Shown: positions 15,928-24,758, counted from the first letter of the stretch. The stretch: 48,034 nt of DNA from CAYRLW01 sp964425215 (GCA_964425215.1 CAYRLW010000024.1:1-48034), one strand, 5' to 3'. Notes: a model not told the origin generated them from the sequence alone. Numbers and translations are program-made.

Positions 15928-17301
15928 TTATTGTATACCGTAGCGCTTTAATTTATACAGCAGGGTTCGCCGGCTGATGCCCAGGGCGACCGCGGCCTTC
16001 GTCCGGTTACCCCCCACGGACTTTAGAGCCGCTAAAATGGTCCGGGCTTCCACGGTATCCAAAATCAGGGGAGCTTCGGGGGCCAAGGTTTGATCTTCGG
16101 GGCCCAGGGTGGGAACTCCGGAGGCCAGAACGGGGACCCCGGGGGACCGTTGTTTTGGGACATCGATATCCTTGGCCTCGATGCGGTTTTCTTCGCAGTA
16201 GATGGTCGCCCGCTCGAGGATATTTTCCAGTTCCCGAATATTGCCGGGGAAGGAGTATTGGGACAGCAGGGCCAGCGCCTGTTCCGAAATGGTCCAGGGT
16301 CCTCCACCGGAACGGTTTCGGAACTTTGCCAGTATGGCCTCGGTTAGGGCCGGCAGGTCCTCCTTCCGATCCCGCAGGGGCGGTACGACGATCCGTACCA
16401 CGTTAAGCCTATAGTACAGGTCCTCCCGAAAGGCGCCCGCGGACACCAGGGCTTCCAAATCCCGGTTGGTGGCCGAAATAATGCGGGCGTCGATGGGAAT
16501 ATCCCGATTCCCCCCCAGGCGGCGTATTTTTCGGTCCTGGAGAACCCGGAGTAATTTAACCTGCAGGCCCAGGGGCATTTCGCCGATCTCGTCTAAAAAG
16601 AGGGTACCCCGCCCCGCCAACTCGAAAAGGCCGATCTTTCGGGCCTCCGCACCCGTAAAGGCTCCCCGTTCATGGCCGAACAGCTCGCTTTCCATAAGCT
16701 CGGCGTGGACCCCGCCGATGTTGACCGGTACAAAGGGTTCCTGACAGCGGAGAGACCGGAGGTGGATTTCCCGGGCCACGACCTCTTTGCCGGTCCCGCT
16801 TTCCCCGGTAATAAGCACCATGGTCGCCGTGGGGGCCACCTTTTCTATTAAACCATGAATTTTCCTCATGGAGGGGCTAAGACCCACGAGTCGGCCCTTA
16901 GTCTGGGCCGTCCGGGTAACGGTTTCCAAGAGGTCTTCGCTCTTTCGCGCGGTAATCAGGCTCCGCAGACGGTGGATCAATTCGGTGGGGTTAAAGGGTT
17001 TGATAAGATAATCGTCGGCCCCCGTTTTAAGAGCCCGAACCGCGTCATCGATTTCCCCAAAGGCGCTGATCATAATAACCGGCGTCCGAAGCCCCTCGGC
17101 GCGCATCCATTCGATAAGCTCCTGTCCGTTCATCCGGGGCATTTTTAGATCCACCACCGCGGCGTCAAAACTGTCGGAGGTCAAATAGCCCTGGGCCGCT
17201 TCGCCATCCGCGGCCGTAACCGAATCAAGCCCTTCCAGGGCAAAGAGGCGCTGGATAGATTGACGTATGTTTTCTTCGTCGTCCACGATTAGAATTTTCA
17301 C
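15928..17301 (-). CDS. NtrC-family sigma-54-dependent response regulator
   Basis: 457 aa. Receiver domain (about 1-120; KILIVDDEENIRQSIQ, phospho-acceptor Asp in AAVVDLKMP, Lys in YLIKPF), AAA+ domain (about 140-370; Walker A GESGTGKE, the sigma-54-contacting loop GAFTGAEAR, Walker B TLFLDEIGEMP), and a C-terminal Fis-type helix-turn-helix (GNRTKAAVALGISRRTLLYKL). GTG at 17301 is the start: it follows GGAGG by 7 bases and overlaps the kinase stop as GTGA. It should activate a sigma-54 promoter; the obvious target is the near-consensus site in front of the exporter operon it ends (23547-23562). Its stop lies about 70 bases from the IS3 remnant. Confidence 0.93.
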   Translation of the reverse strand: MKILIVDDEENIRQSIQRLFALEGLDSVTAADGEAAQGYLTSDSFDAAVVDLKMPRMNGQELIEWMRAEGLRTPVIMISAFGEIDDAVRALKTGADDYLIKPFNPTELIHRLRSLITARKSEDLLETVTRTAQTKGRLVGLSPSMRKIHGLIEKVAPTATMVLITGESGTGKEVVAREIHLRSLRCQEPFVPVNIGGVHAELMESELFGHERGAFTGAEARKIGLFELAGRGTLFLDEIGEMPLGLQVKLLRVLQDRKIRRLGGNRDIPIDARIISATNRDLEALVSAGAFREDLYYRLNVVRIVVPPLRDRKEDLPALTEAILAKFRNRSGGGPWTISEQALALLSQYSFPGNIRELENILERATIYCEENRIEAKDIDVPKQRSPGVPVLASGVPTLGPEDQTLAPEAPLILDTVEARTILAALKSVGGNRTKAAVALGISRRTLLYKLKRYGIQ

Positions 17302-18617
17302 GATCTTCCCTCCCCCGTATCGTCCTGGGCGGTTAATAGAATTGTCACCGCGCACCCTCCGCCGTCCCTATCGCCGATTCGGATGCTTCCCCCCGCCGCC
17401 TCGACAAACCGTTTGGCCACCGCAAGGCCGATGCCGGTTCCCCGACTCTTCGTGGTAAAGAAGGGATCGAAAACCCGGGTTTTATCAGCCTCGGGAATTC
17501 CGGGTCCCCTATCAAGGATATCCAGTCGGAGCTGGTCTTCTTCCCTTCCCAATTCAATCCGTATATCCTCCGGATTTCCCCCCGCTTCCAGGGCGTTTCG
17601 GAGGATATTTTCCCCCACCGAGGTAAGCCGCTCTGGATCGATCCGGGTGATAAAGGGCCCCGGGGTCCGCAAAACGGTTACGTCATTGCCCAAAAGCCGC
17701 AGGGAGAGGGTTTTAAAGACCTCCGCCAGGTTTACCATGTGGGCATTGCCCACGGGGTCCCGCAGGTATTCATTGACCCTATAACTGAGGGCGCTCAGAC
17801 GTTCCACCTCGGCGTTGATAATATCCAATTCCCGCCTAGATTCGGGGGGGCAGAACCGCTCCAAAATGCTGGTTTGTAAACGGATGGATAGGAGAGGATT
17901 TTTAATTTCGTGGGCCAGGGTGCTGGCGGCGGTACCCAGGACCACCAAACTTTTCTGCTCCTCGATGCGGCGCTTATATTCGCCGTTCCGAAGAATGAGG
18001 TGTCGAAAAATAAAGACCGTCCCCGACAGGATCAGGAGAGACAGGGGGAAGAGTATTTGCCGCAACCGCTGGGCGGCCCAAAATTCGTTTTGACGGATTT
18101 CCAGGTATACCACCTCCGCGGTCTTTAGGGTGGTAAAGAAAAAAGAATGCTGAAGCTCCTCCTCCGCGCTGGGGGAGGGCTTTTCGCCCAGCCGTTTACT
18201 GTCCTGGGGCCTTGGGGGCGGGGGGATTAGACGGAAGGGGTGGAGCAGTAAGATAAGGGAGTTGTTTTTACCGTTTTCGATATACCTGCGGACGGAAGCA
18301 AACTCCTTATTTTCCCCCCGCCGGGGGGGAGCGTAGGTAAGAGGAACGGTTCCCCAGGAGTACAGCCGTAGTCCCTGGGCCGTATACACCCCCAAACCGA
18401 TAATGTCCCTCCGGAGGGTGGGGGAACCTTCTATGGCCGACCCAAAATCCGGGTGGTCCCGAAGGCTTGCGAAGAGGGTGTTAATCGTCGTTTCGGCGCT
18501 GTTTCGGCTCTTCAGACGATCCCGCTCCGCCATACCTTGAAAAATAACCGTATCGATGGCGAATAATAGGAGAAGTACCACCAGGGCAACGCCAAAGCTC
18601 GGAATAGACGGTTTCAT
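17298..18617 (-). CDS. NtrB/AtoS-like sensor histidine kinase
   Basis: 439 aa. Membrane helices at about 8-28 and 185-207 flank a periplasmic sensor region with a proline-rich patch (LIPPPPRP). The cytosolic kinase core has LAHEIKNPLLSIRLQ (phospho-acceptor His), an N-box ENILRNALEAGG, DRGPGIP, FDPFFTTKSRGTGIGLAVAK and GGSIRI. It is the cognate kinase of the NtrC-type regulator, with which it overlaps by 4 bases. The start lies 3 bases after the TolC stop, without a clear ribosome-binding site, which suggests coupling to tolC translation. The signal is unknown; envelope stress or the exporter's substrate fits the context. Confidence 0.92.
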   Translation of the reverse strand: MKPSIPSFGVALVVLLLLFAIDTVIFQGMAERDRLKSRNSAETTINTLFASLRDHPDFGSAIEGSPTLRRDIIGLGVYTAQGLRLYSWGTVPLTYAPPRRGENKEFASVRRYIENGKNNSLILLLHPFRLIPPPPRPQDSKRLGEKPSPSAEEELQHSFFFTTLKTAEVVYLEIRQNEFWAAQRLRQILFPLSLLILSGTVFIFRHLILRNGEYKRRIEEQKSLVVLGTAASTLAHEIKNPLLSIRLQTSILERFCPPESRRELDIINAEVERLSALSYRVNEYLRDPVGNAHMVNLAEVFKTLSLRLLGNDVTVLRTPGPFITRIDPERLTSVGENILRNALEAGGNPEDIRIELGREEDQLRLDILDRGPGIPEADKTRVFDPFFTTKSRGTGIGLAVAKRFVEAAGGSIRIGDRDGGGCAVTILLTAQDDTGEGRS

Positions 18618-18620
18618 CGT

Positions 18621-20138
18621 TTAAGGTACCAACTCTAAAAGTTTTTCCTCGCTCTCCAGGGCCGTCAGGGTTTTTAAGTCCGTAATACCCTGCAAAAAGT
18701 CATAATGGGCCCTATTATAGGCGCTTCGGTTGGTGCTTACCAGCTGGGTAGCGGTGGATAGGTCCGTAGCCGATAGGAGAGAAAGTTTGTAACTTTCCAA
18801 AACGGTCTCGTAGTTGCTTTGGGCGTACTCCAGGGCTGTCTTGGAAGAGAGGATAGACCGGGCGGAACTGATCCAGGTGTACACGGCCGAACGGATATCC
18901 AGCAGAAGATTCCGCCGTTGTTCCGCCAAATCCAGGGCCGCGCTGGCCTGGGCGGACTTCTTTTTCCCTGTTTCCGCCGAAACGTTCCACAGGTCCAGGG
19001 GAAGCGTGGCCGTAAGCTGAAGACTGCCGCTAGTAGAATTGGTAGTAGTATTGCCCCCCTGGGTTACATTCAGGCTATCGCTCCAGGAGGCGCTAATCGA
19101 GGGCCAATAGGCGGATTTCGCGCTTTGAACGTCCAATTCTGCCTGTTGGACCGCCAAAACTTGGCTGGCCAAATCGCCGTTATTCTGTTCCCCCACCTGT
19201 TCAAGCCGGGCGACCAAGGTCTCGATCGATCGTTCGTCAAGGGAGGAAAGTTTTTCAATCAAACCCTGATAGGAAGTCAGGTCGATGGGCTTAAGGTTGA
19301 TGGGAAGGTCCAGTCCTACGAGGGATGCTAATTTTGCCTGGGCCGTTTTCAGCGTCCGCCGAGCCTGGTCCAGGGACGCCGAGGCGGAGGCCACATCCGC
19401 CTGGGCTTTTAAAAGGGCCGACGGGGTAAGGTTCCCCGTCTCCATTTTAGCCTGGGCCAACAGAAGGCTTTCCTGGGCCGCGTCCCAATCCCCCTGGGCG
19501 GCGTCTACCCCGTCTTGGGCCTCCAACACCCCGTAGTAGGCGGTGTCCGCCTCCTGCAGGGCAGTAAAGACCGCTGTTTTAGCGGCTAAACGGGCGGATG
19601 CGGTGGCCAAACGATCGATCTTTACCAGAATACCGTTTTTTCCCCCGTCCCAGATAGTCTGCGTTACCGTCACTCCCACAGAGCTGGAACTGGAAGAAGA
19701 GGAAGGACCGTTCAAGGGGCCTCCGTAGCTAAGCCCCGTCTTTCCGTAGATCGACGGAGCGGGGAGCCATTGGTAAACCTGGGCTTTTTCCGTCCATTGG
19801 GCCGAATCGACTTGGATTCCCGCCTTTTGGAGGGCCGAAGAACGTTGGAGCCGCAGGGTTCGAACGCTCTCCAGGTCCAAGACCTTTTGGTCCCTTTCCC
19901 CCTGGACGGCCGCCGATGGGGTAGTCGTCTGCTGGAGGGCGGTCTGAGGGGCGGTCTGAGGGGCGGTCCCTTGTGGGGTCACCGATTGCGGGACCAGCGA
20001 CCGCGAGCCTGCCGTTAGAGAGTCCGCCGTCTGGGAAGCCGCCGATTGGGCTACCACGGGAACCGTAAACCCGTTTACGAGAAGCCCTAACAGAAAAAGC
20101 GGAAACATCCGTGGGTGTTTATGGTTACTACGTTTCAT
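18621..20138 (-). CDS. TolC-family outer membrane efflux protein
   Basis: 505 aa. Signal peptide with LFLLGLLVNGFTVPVVAQ (about 14-31), then a low-complexity Thr/Gln/Ala linker with repeated APQT units (about 32-78), then two outer-membrane-efflux repeats made of long coiled-coil helices: ALQKAGIQVDSAQW, KMETGNLTPSALLKAQADVA and a related second half with ESYKLSLLSATDLSTATQLV. It forms the outer-membrane exit duct for the MacA/MacB-like pump. It lies 17 bases after the permease gene. The unusual linker before the barrel may cross or tether to the peptidoglycan; that is inference. Confidence 0.9.
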   Translation of the reverse strand: MKRSNHKHPRMFPLFLLGLLVNGFTVPVVAQSAASQTADSLTAGSRSLVPQSVTPQGTAPQTAPQTALQQTTTPSAAVQGERDQKVLDLESVRTLRLQRSSALQKAGIQVDSAQWTEKAQVYQWLPAPSIYGKTGLSYGGPLNGPSSSSSSSSVGVTVTQTIWDGGKNGILVKIDRLATASARLAAKTAVFTALQEADTAYYGVLEAQDGVDAAQGDWDAAQESLLLAQAKMETGNLTPSALLKAQADVASASASLDQARRTLKTAQAKLASLVGLDLPINLKPIDLTSYQGLIEKLSSLDERSIETLVARLEQVGEQNNGDLASQVLAVQQAELDVQSAKSAYWPSISASWSDSLNVTQGGNTTTNSTSGSLQLTATLPLDLWNVSAETGKKKSAQASAALDLAEQRRNLLLDIRSAVYTWISSARSILSSKTALEYAQSNYETVLESYKLSLLSATDLSTATQLVSTNRSAYNRAHYDFLQGITDLKTLTALESEEKLLELVP

Positions 20139-20155
20139 ATTCTACTCCCTTGTTC

Positions 20156-21349
20156 CTATTCGTATCGGAGCGCGTCGATGGGGTACAGGCCCGCGGCTTT
20201 TCGCGCGGGGTAAAAACCAAAAAAGATACCCACCGCCGTGGCAAAGCCCACGGACGCTAAAATTACCGTGGCCTCTATCACCGCGGGGGTCGCCATAAAG
20301 GTAGATAGGATCCAGGCTAGGACGAAGGCCAAGCCTATGCCGATAAAGCCTCCAATAAGGCTTAAAATCACCGATTCGGAAAGGAACTGAAACAGGATAT
20401 CCCGTTTACGGGCCCCCAAGGCCATCCGGATACCGATTTCCCGGGTCCGTTCGGTTACCGAAACCAGCATTATGTTCATTATACCAATGCCCCCCACCAC
20501 CAGGGATACACCGGCGATTGCCGCGAGCAGGGCCGTTAGGGTTTTAGAGGTCTGGGACGCCGTGGCGATAATTTGAGACTGGTTCATCACGTTAAAATCC
20601 TCGGTTTCCCCAGCGCCGATGCGGTGGGCCTCTTTCATAATGGTCTCTACTTCCGCTTGAGCTTGATCCATAAAATCGGAGCGAACCACGCTCATTTCTA
20701 TGGAATTGAGATATTTGCTCCGGGAAAGGCGGTACAACGCCGTATCCAGGGGAACCATCACCACATCGTCCTGGTCGTCCCCCATACCGGTGGCCCCTTT
20801 TTTAGACAGCAAACCGATCACCTTGAAGGGGGTGGTCCCGATTCGAATTTCCTGACCCAGGACGTCCTGGTGGCCAAAAAGCTGATCCGCCACCGTCTGC
20901 CCTAAAACCGCCACCTTGTTCCGGCTACGTACGTCCGCATCCGTAAAAAAATCCCCTGCCTGAACGGACCACTCCTTTATGGTTAGGTAATCCGGTTCCA
21001 CCCCTTGAACCGTGGTGGAGTAATAGGACGATAGGCCCACGACCTTAAAGGAGGATCGGCTAACCCCGGATATGGCCGAAAGGTAACTCGATTCAGCCCG
21101 TAATTTTTGTACGTCCCCCAGGGAAATCCGGTTGGCCGATTGGGGACCCCGGGGCGGGAGGACCATGAGAAGATTGGTCCCCATGCTGGCGATCTGCTTT
21201 TGAATTTGCCGTTGGGATCCCTCCCCTACAGCAACCATGACGATCACCGAACCCACACCGATAATAATGCCCAGGGAAGTCAACAGGCTCCTCATTCGAT
21301 TTCGCAGTATAGTCCGGAACGAAAACAGAACGAGCTTGCTTACCGTCAT
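20156..21349 (-). CDS. MacB/FtsX-type ABC permease
   Basis: 397 aa. One N-terminal helix (SLLTSLGIIIGVGSVIVMVAVGE), a periplasmic MacB core domain (about 45-250), and three C-terminal helices with GGIGIMNIMLVSVTERTREIGIRMALGARKRDI, the hallmark of MacB-like exporters. Mechanotransmission-type exporters move substrates from the periplasm through TolC rather than across the inner membrane. Unlike E. coli MacB, the ATPase is a separate protein here; the genes overlap by 4 bases (ATGA). Confidence 0.92.
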   Translation of the reverse strand: MTVSKLVLFSFRTILRNRMRSLLTSLGIIIGVGSVIVMVAVGEGSQRQIQKQIASMGTNLLMVLPPRGPQSANRISLGDVQKLRAESSYLSAISGVSRSSFKVVGLSSYYSTTVQGVEPDYLTIKEWSVQAGDFFTDADVRSRNKVAVLGQTVADQLFGHQDVLGQEIRIGTTPFKVIGLLSKKGATGMGDDQDDVVMVPLDTALYRLSRSKYLNSIEMSVVRSDFMDQAQAEVETIMKEAHRIGAGETEDFNVMNQSQIIATASQTSKTLTALLAAIAGVSLVVGGIGIMNIMLVSVTERTREIGIRMALGARKRDILFQFLSESVILSLIGGFIGIGLAFVLAWILSTFMATPAVIEATVILASVGFATAVGIFFGFYPARKAAGLYPIDALRYE

Positions 21350-22113
21350 AGACCCACCCCCGTATCTTTAGCGATCAGACTATGCTGATTCTGCCAGCTC
21401 TGCAAATCCTCCTGGGCCTTCCGGTCCCCTTGAACCCTCCGGTCTTCCACGATGCGTCCATCCCGCAGGGTTACAATCCGTTGGGTATACACCGCGATTT
21501 CCGGTTCGTGGGTTACCATGATGATAGTTTTTCCCCGGCGGTTTAATTCTTGAAATAGACTCATTATTTCCAGGGTCATTTCCGTATCCAAATTTCCCGT
21601 CGGTTCGTCCGCCAGAAGGAACGCCGGATTGGTAACCATAGCCCGGGCTATGGCGACCCTTTGCTGTTGTCCCCCCGAAAGTTGGGAGGGCATGTGGTGT
21701 TCCCTATCCCCCAGGCCCACCAATTCCAGGGCGTTCCGGGCTAACGAACGGAGGTCCTTTTTGGCTTTGCCCCTTTGGTAAAACAGGGGTAGTTCCACGT
21801 TTTCTATGGCGCTGGTTCGGGAAAGCAGGTTGAAGCCCTGAAAGACGAACCCAATTTTGGTATTTCGAATTTCCGCGAAGGTATCGCCCCATTGGGCGCT
21901 CGTATCCAGGCCCTCCAACATATACGTCCCCGCGGTCGGCCTATCCAGACACCCTAAAATATTCATCAGCGTCGATTTCCCCGAACCCGAAGGCCCCATG
22001 ATGGAAACGAACTCCCCCTCCTCTATCGAAAGGTCTACCCCCCGCAAAGCCCGTACGGTTATATCCCCCACCGTATAATCCCGGCGAACATTCCGTAATT
22101 CGATAATGGCCAT
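21346..22113 (-). CDS. MacB/LolD-type ABC ATPase
   Basis: 255 aa. Walker A GPSGSGKST, Q-loop VFQGFNLL, signature LSGGQQQRVAIARA, Walker B FLLADEPTGNLD, and H-loop VTHEPEI. It powers the adjacent MacB-like permease. Beyond the usual domain it has about 30 extra residues (RRVQGDRKAQEDLQSWQNQH) of unknown role. Its start lies 4 bases from the stop of the adaptor gene, within the same operon. Confidence 0.93.
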   Translation of the reverse strand: MAIIELRNVRRDYTVGDITVRALRGVDLSIEEGEFVSIMGPSGSGKSTLMNILGCLDRPTAGTYMLEGLDTSAQWGDTFAEIRNTKIGFVFQGFNLLSRTSAIENVELPLFYQRGKAKKDLRSLARNALELVGLGDREHHMPSQLSGGQQQRVAIARAMVTNPAFLLADEPTGNLDTEMTLEIMSLFQELNRRGKTIIMVTHEPEIAVYTQRIVTLRDGRIVEDRRVQGDRKAQEDLQSWQNQHSLIAKDTGVGL

Positions 22114-22117
22114 GACC

Positions 22118-23512
22118 CTACTCCGCCTTTTCCTTTAAAATTATCCGCAGGCTCTCCAAATCCGGAGTACCGGAAACCTCGGTACGGATCCCATCGGTAA
22201 TTCCTGGGGTTACCAGAACGCATTGTATGTCCCCCTGGCTATCCAGGTACCATAGGGTTTTCTGGTTAAGCGACCCTCCGGCGTCCCCGCCGTTGGCCGA
22301 ACCTGCCCCGGTAGCCCCCGGACTGCCGGTAGTACCAGTGGTCCTGCTTCCCCCAGGCCCGGGCCCGCCAAAGGCTCCAGGGCCCCCGGGTCCACCGCCC
22401 ATCATCAAGCCCGTTAAGCCGGTGGCGGTTCTTCGATTAGAGGATGCGGTGTTTTTGGAACCCTGATCGCTGAGCTGTCGATCGTAATTCTCTTCGGCGG
22501 TCTTCTTTTGCGCCTCCGATAGGTTCCCCAAAGAGGCGATATACTTTTTTTTGGCTATTTCGGCGGCGCTTAAGGTGGAGGGTATAAACCGGAGCGCCGC
22601 GTTGGGAACCAGAAGCACGTCTTGTTTGGTATCCTCGATAAACGTAATGGTGGCGGTCATACCGGGCAGGAGGGACCCGTCCCGGTTTGGCGCGGAAATG
22701 ATAACGTAGTAATTGACGATGCTATTGGTCGTTTCGGGGATAAGATGGATTTCCTTAACCACCCCCCCGTAATTGACACCGCTTTTTGCCGCGATGGTGA
22801 ACCGTACAGCCTGACCCACCTTCACCGCGGGGATATCCAGTTCATCCACCTCCGCCTGGATCTCCATGTTGGACAGATCCTCCGCCAGGGTAAACAGGGT
22901 CGTGGAATTGGAACTGGATCCCTCGACCACGTTTTGCCCCGCTTCTATATTTTTATCCAAAATAATTCCGGTTATGGGAGCTTTAATCAGCGCATAATCG
23001 TTAATTTCCGTATCGATCACCCGCAGGGAAGCCTGAGCAGAAGCCAAATCCGCCGCGGCTACCTCTAGGTTTGTTTTTTGCGTGTTCAGGTCGTAGTCGG
23101 AGACTAGTTTCTTTTCCCAAAGTTTATTTTTATTGTCCAAGTCCAATTTTTGCAGATCGTAATTCGCCTGGGCTTTTTTGACCGCCGCTTCGGCCTGCAT
23201 TTTCTGAAGCCTCAGCATATCCGTGTTAATGGACGCTAAAACCTGCCCCCTTTGGACCCGTTGGTTATAGTCCACCAAAACGCTTTCCACCCGGCCGCTC
23301 ATTTGGGCCAGTACTTTTACCTGGGATACGGGTTCCAAAGTCCCGGTGGTTGAAATTGATTTTTCGATGGCCCCCCGGGTAAGCTGGGTAAATTCGTACT
23401 TTTTCGTTCCGGTGGAACCTTTTTTTTCCGGAGAGCGAAGGGTCGTATAGAGAACCGCTCCTAGGCCCCCGACTACCGCCAAGGTTAAGAGTACCTTCCA
23501 TAGGGTCTTCAT
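22118..23512 (-). CDS. MacA/HlyD-type periplasmic adaptor
   Basis: 464 aa. N-terminal membrane anchor (WKVLLTLAVVGGLGAVLYTT), lipoyl half-motifs (VKVLAQMSGRVESVLVDYNQ and ALIKAPITGIILDKNIEAGQ) flanking a coiled-coil hairpin rich in Lys/Ala/Gln, then beta-barrel and membrane-proximal domains. A glycine/threonine-rich insert (about residues 375-420, GGGPGGPGAFGGPGPGG) breaks the C-terminal domain. It bridges pump and TolC. ATG at 23512 is preferred over an upstream in-frame start; AGGAGG lies 11 bases before it, rather far. The operon promoter is a sigma-54 type at 23547-23562. Confidence 0.92.
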   Translation of the reverse strand: MKTLWKVLLTLAVVGGLGAVLYTTLRSPEKKGSTGTKKYEFTQLTRGAIEKSISTTGTLEPVSQVKVLAQMSGRVESVLVDYNQRVQRGQVLASINTDMLRLQKMQAEAAVKKAQANYDLQKLDLDNKNKLWEKKLVSDYDLNTQKTNLEVAAADLASAQASLRVIDTEINDYALIKAPITGIILDKNIEAGQNVVEGSSSNSTTLFTLAEDLSNMEIQAEVDELDIPAVKVGQAVRFTIAAKSGVNYGGVVKEIHLIPETTNSIVNYYVIISAPNRDGSLLPGMTATITFIEDTKQDVLLVPNAALRFIPSTLSAAEIAKKKYIASLGNLSEAQKKTAEENYDRQLSDQGSKNTASSNRRTATGLTGLMMGGGPGGPGAFGGPGPGGSRTTGTTGSPGATGAGSANGGDAGGSLNQKTLWYLDSQGDIQCVLVTPGITDGIRTEVSGTPDLESLRIILKEKAE

Positions 23513-23546
23513 GATGATGCAAACCTCCTGATTGTTCTTTTTATTT

Positions 23547-23562
23547 AGCAATTACCATGCCA
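23547..23562 (-). promoter_or_regulatory. Sigma-54 (-24/-12) promoter of the exporter operon
   Basis: The minus strand reads TGGCATGGTAATTGCT. Against the consensus TGGCAC-G-N4-TTGCW it differs at one base, with GG and GC exactly 10 bases apart. Initiation would fall near 23537, giving a 25-base leader with AGGAGG before the adaptor gene. The last gene of the operon encodes an NtrC-family activator with the GAFTGA loop, so an autoregulated circuit is implied. Confidence 0.78.
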
Positions 23563-23645
23563 AGTAAAAAGGAGTAGCGGAGGATAGGCATTGCAATGAT
23601 GGTAGTTCACCGAAGGTCGCGGAAAACAGAAAAAAGTGGTCTTAG

Positions 23646-23684
23646 GAGGTTTTTGCAAAAGTCTGTTACTTTTGCAAAAACCTC
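23646..23684. repeat. 16-bp perfect inverted repeat upstream of the sigma-54 promoter
   Basis: Arms GAGGTTTTTGCAAAAG (23646-23661) and its exact complement (23669-23684) surround a 7-base loop. Its centre is about 128 bases before the predicted start of the exporter operon, the usual position of activator sites for NtrC-type proteins. It may equally be part of the dispersed repeat that follows. Confidence 0.6.
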
Positions 23685-23685
23685 T

Positions 23686-23812
23686 TGCAGTATTTTTACA
23701 ATATCAAGATAATTATTTACATAGTATAGAATAGTAAAAATACTGCATGTACATCTACGGTTGTTCGTTCAAAACTCCCTGAGTTTTGAAAGAGCCTCTT
23801 ATTAGAACGAAC
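23686..23812. repeat. Hairpin-rich dispersed repeat, copy A
   Basis: Two nested structures. TGCAGTATTTTTAC (23686-23699) and its complement (23734-23747) enclose an AT-rich 34-base loop. Then TTCAAAACTC/GAGTTTTGAA (23768-23790, 3-base loop) sits inside GTTCGTTC (23763-23770) and GAACGAAC (23805-23812). The GCAGTATTTTT arms and the string GAGTTTTGAAAGAGC recur at 27715-27815. No open frame of note. Confidence 0.65.
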
Positions 23813-23933
23813 TGTTACCCATCCTGCCTCCTATAAGGGGCATTTTAGGGGAATTTCAGCCCCTTCGGGCGGTATGGAATCCCAACGCTCAACCTTCGTT
23901 GAACGAGATTTGGCCCCACGGGAAGCGGCAGGT

Positions 23934-23948
23934 GCGCAAATATTGCGC
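23934..23948 (-). terminator. Hairpin downstream of the RsmI-like gene
   Basis: GCGCAA-ATA-TTGCGC forms a 6-bp stem 13 bases past the stop codon. No strong T-tract follows. Between 23813 and 23933 I see only short hairpins and no gene. Confidence 0.4.
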
Positions 23949-23961
23949 GGTGCGCATTTTT

Positions 23962-24663
23962 CTACCCCTGGAAAAGGAACACCGTGGGATTTTTGAGCAG
24001 GGTGGGAGGCTTCTGTTTCCAACGGCCTACCGAATCGGTATGGATCCATTCTTCATCGGTCATAAGAGAGCTGGCCACGCAAAGCTGGGTATCGGTGCGG
24101 AGGGCCATCAACAGGGCCCCCATCATGGTTTGGACCCGATAGGGGGTTTCGATAAAGACGATGGTCATTCGCTGGGATAGGGATAGTTTTTCCAGCTCCA
24201 CGATTCGCCGTTTTCGTTCCCCCTCTTTGACGGGTAAGTAGCCCTCAAACAAAAATCGCTGTCCGTTCAGGCCCGAAGCCATAAGGGCTTGAATAATCGA
24301 CGAGGGACCTGGATGGGGAACCACCCGTATCTGACGTCTATGGGCCAGGGCTACCAGGGGTGCCCCGGGGTCGGCGACGCAGGGACTTCCCGCTTCCGAG
24401 AGGAGGGCCCCATCGATCCCCCGGTCCAGGGGCTCCAGAAGGTTAGGGAGGGTTTCCAGGTTGGTATGTTCGTCCAATATTTCAAAGGTTTTTCCGTTCA
24501 GCCCGTCGTATCCAATTATGGACGCTAAAAGCCGCTTACAGGTTTTTTCATTTTCCACAATGATATAGGGAATCTGGAAAAGCAATTCCCCGATGTAGGG
24601 CGCCAGTACGGGTCCCGGAGTGCCGATGGGGGTGCTTATGAGGTGCAGGGTTCCCTTTGTCAT
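23962..24663 (-). CDS. RsmI-like SAM-dependent methyltransferase (short form)
   Basis: 233 aa tetrapyrrole-methylase-fold protein. Motifs parallel RsmI, the 16S rRNA C1402 ribose methylase: HLISTPIG, VENEKTCKRLL, LLSEAGSPCVADPGAPLV, VPHPGPSSIIQALMASGLNGQRFLFEGYLP and FIETPYR. It is about 45 residues shorter than RsmI at the C-terminus and belongs to a short paralogous branch, so the target may differ. The ATG at 24663 is the only sensible start; a longer frame upstream has unrelated composition. TAAGCT lies 7 bases upstream with TTGAGT 17 bases before that, so the message is probably leaderless. Transcribed divergently from aroC. Confidence 0.85.
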   Translation of the reverse strand: MTKGTLHLISTPIGTPGPVLAPYIGELLFQIPYIIVENEKTCKRLLASIIGYDGLNGKTFEILDEHTNLETLPNLLEPLDRGIDGALLSEAGSPCVADPGAPLVALAHRRQIRVVPHPGPSSIIQALMASGLNGQRFLFEGYLPVKEGERKRRIVELEKLSLSQRMTIVFIETPYRVQTMMGALLMALRTDTQLCVASSLMTDEEWIHTDSVGRWKQKPPTLLKNPTVFLFQG

Positions 24664-24670
24664 TCCCCCA

Positions 24671-24699
24671 AGCTTACCAAAATTTTGCAGTATACTCAA
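24671..24699 (-). promoter_or_regulatory. Leaderless-type promoter of the RsmI-like gene
   Basis: TTGAGT (24699-24694), 17-base spacer, TAAGCT (24676-24671), then 7 bases and the ATG. The GGGGG between is too close to the ATG to serve as a ribosome-binding site. Confidence 0.55.
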
Positions 24700-24729
24700 C
24701 GATCCAAACCATAGACACGCCGGTCCTTG

Positions 24730-24758
24730 TTGACAGGGTTCAAGGGCATCCCTATAGT
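24730..24758 (+). promoter_or_regulatory. Consensus promoter of aroC
   Basis: TTGACA (24730-24735), 17-base spacer, TATAGT (24753-24758). The leader of about 25 bases contains GGGAGG before the ATG at 24790. Confidence 0.75.
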
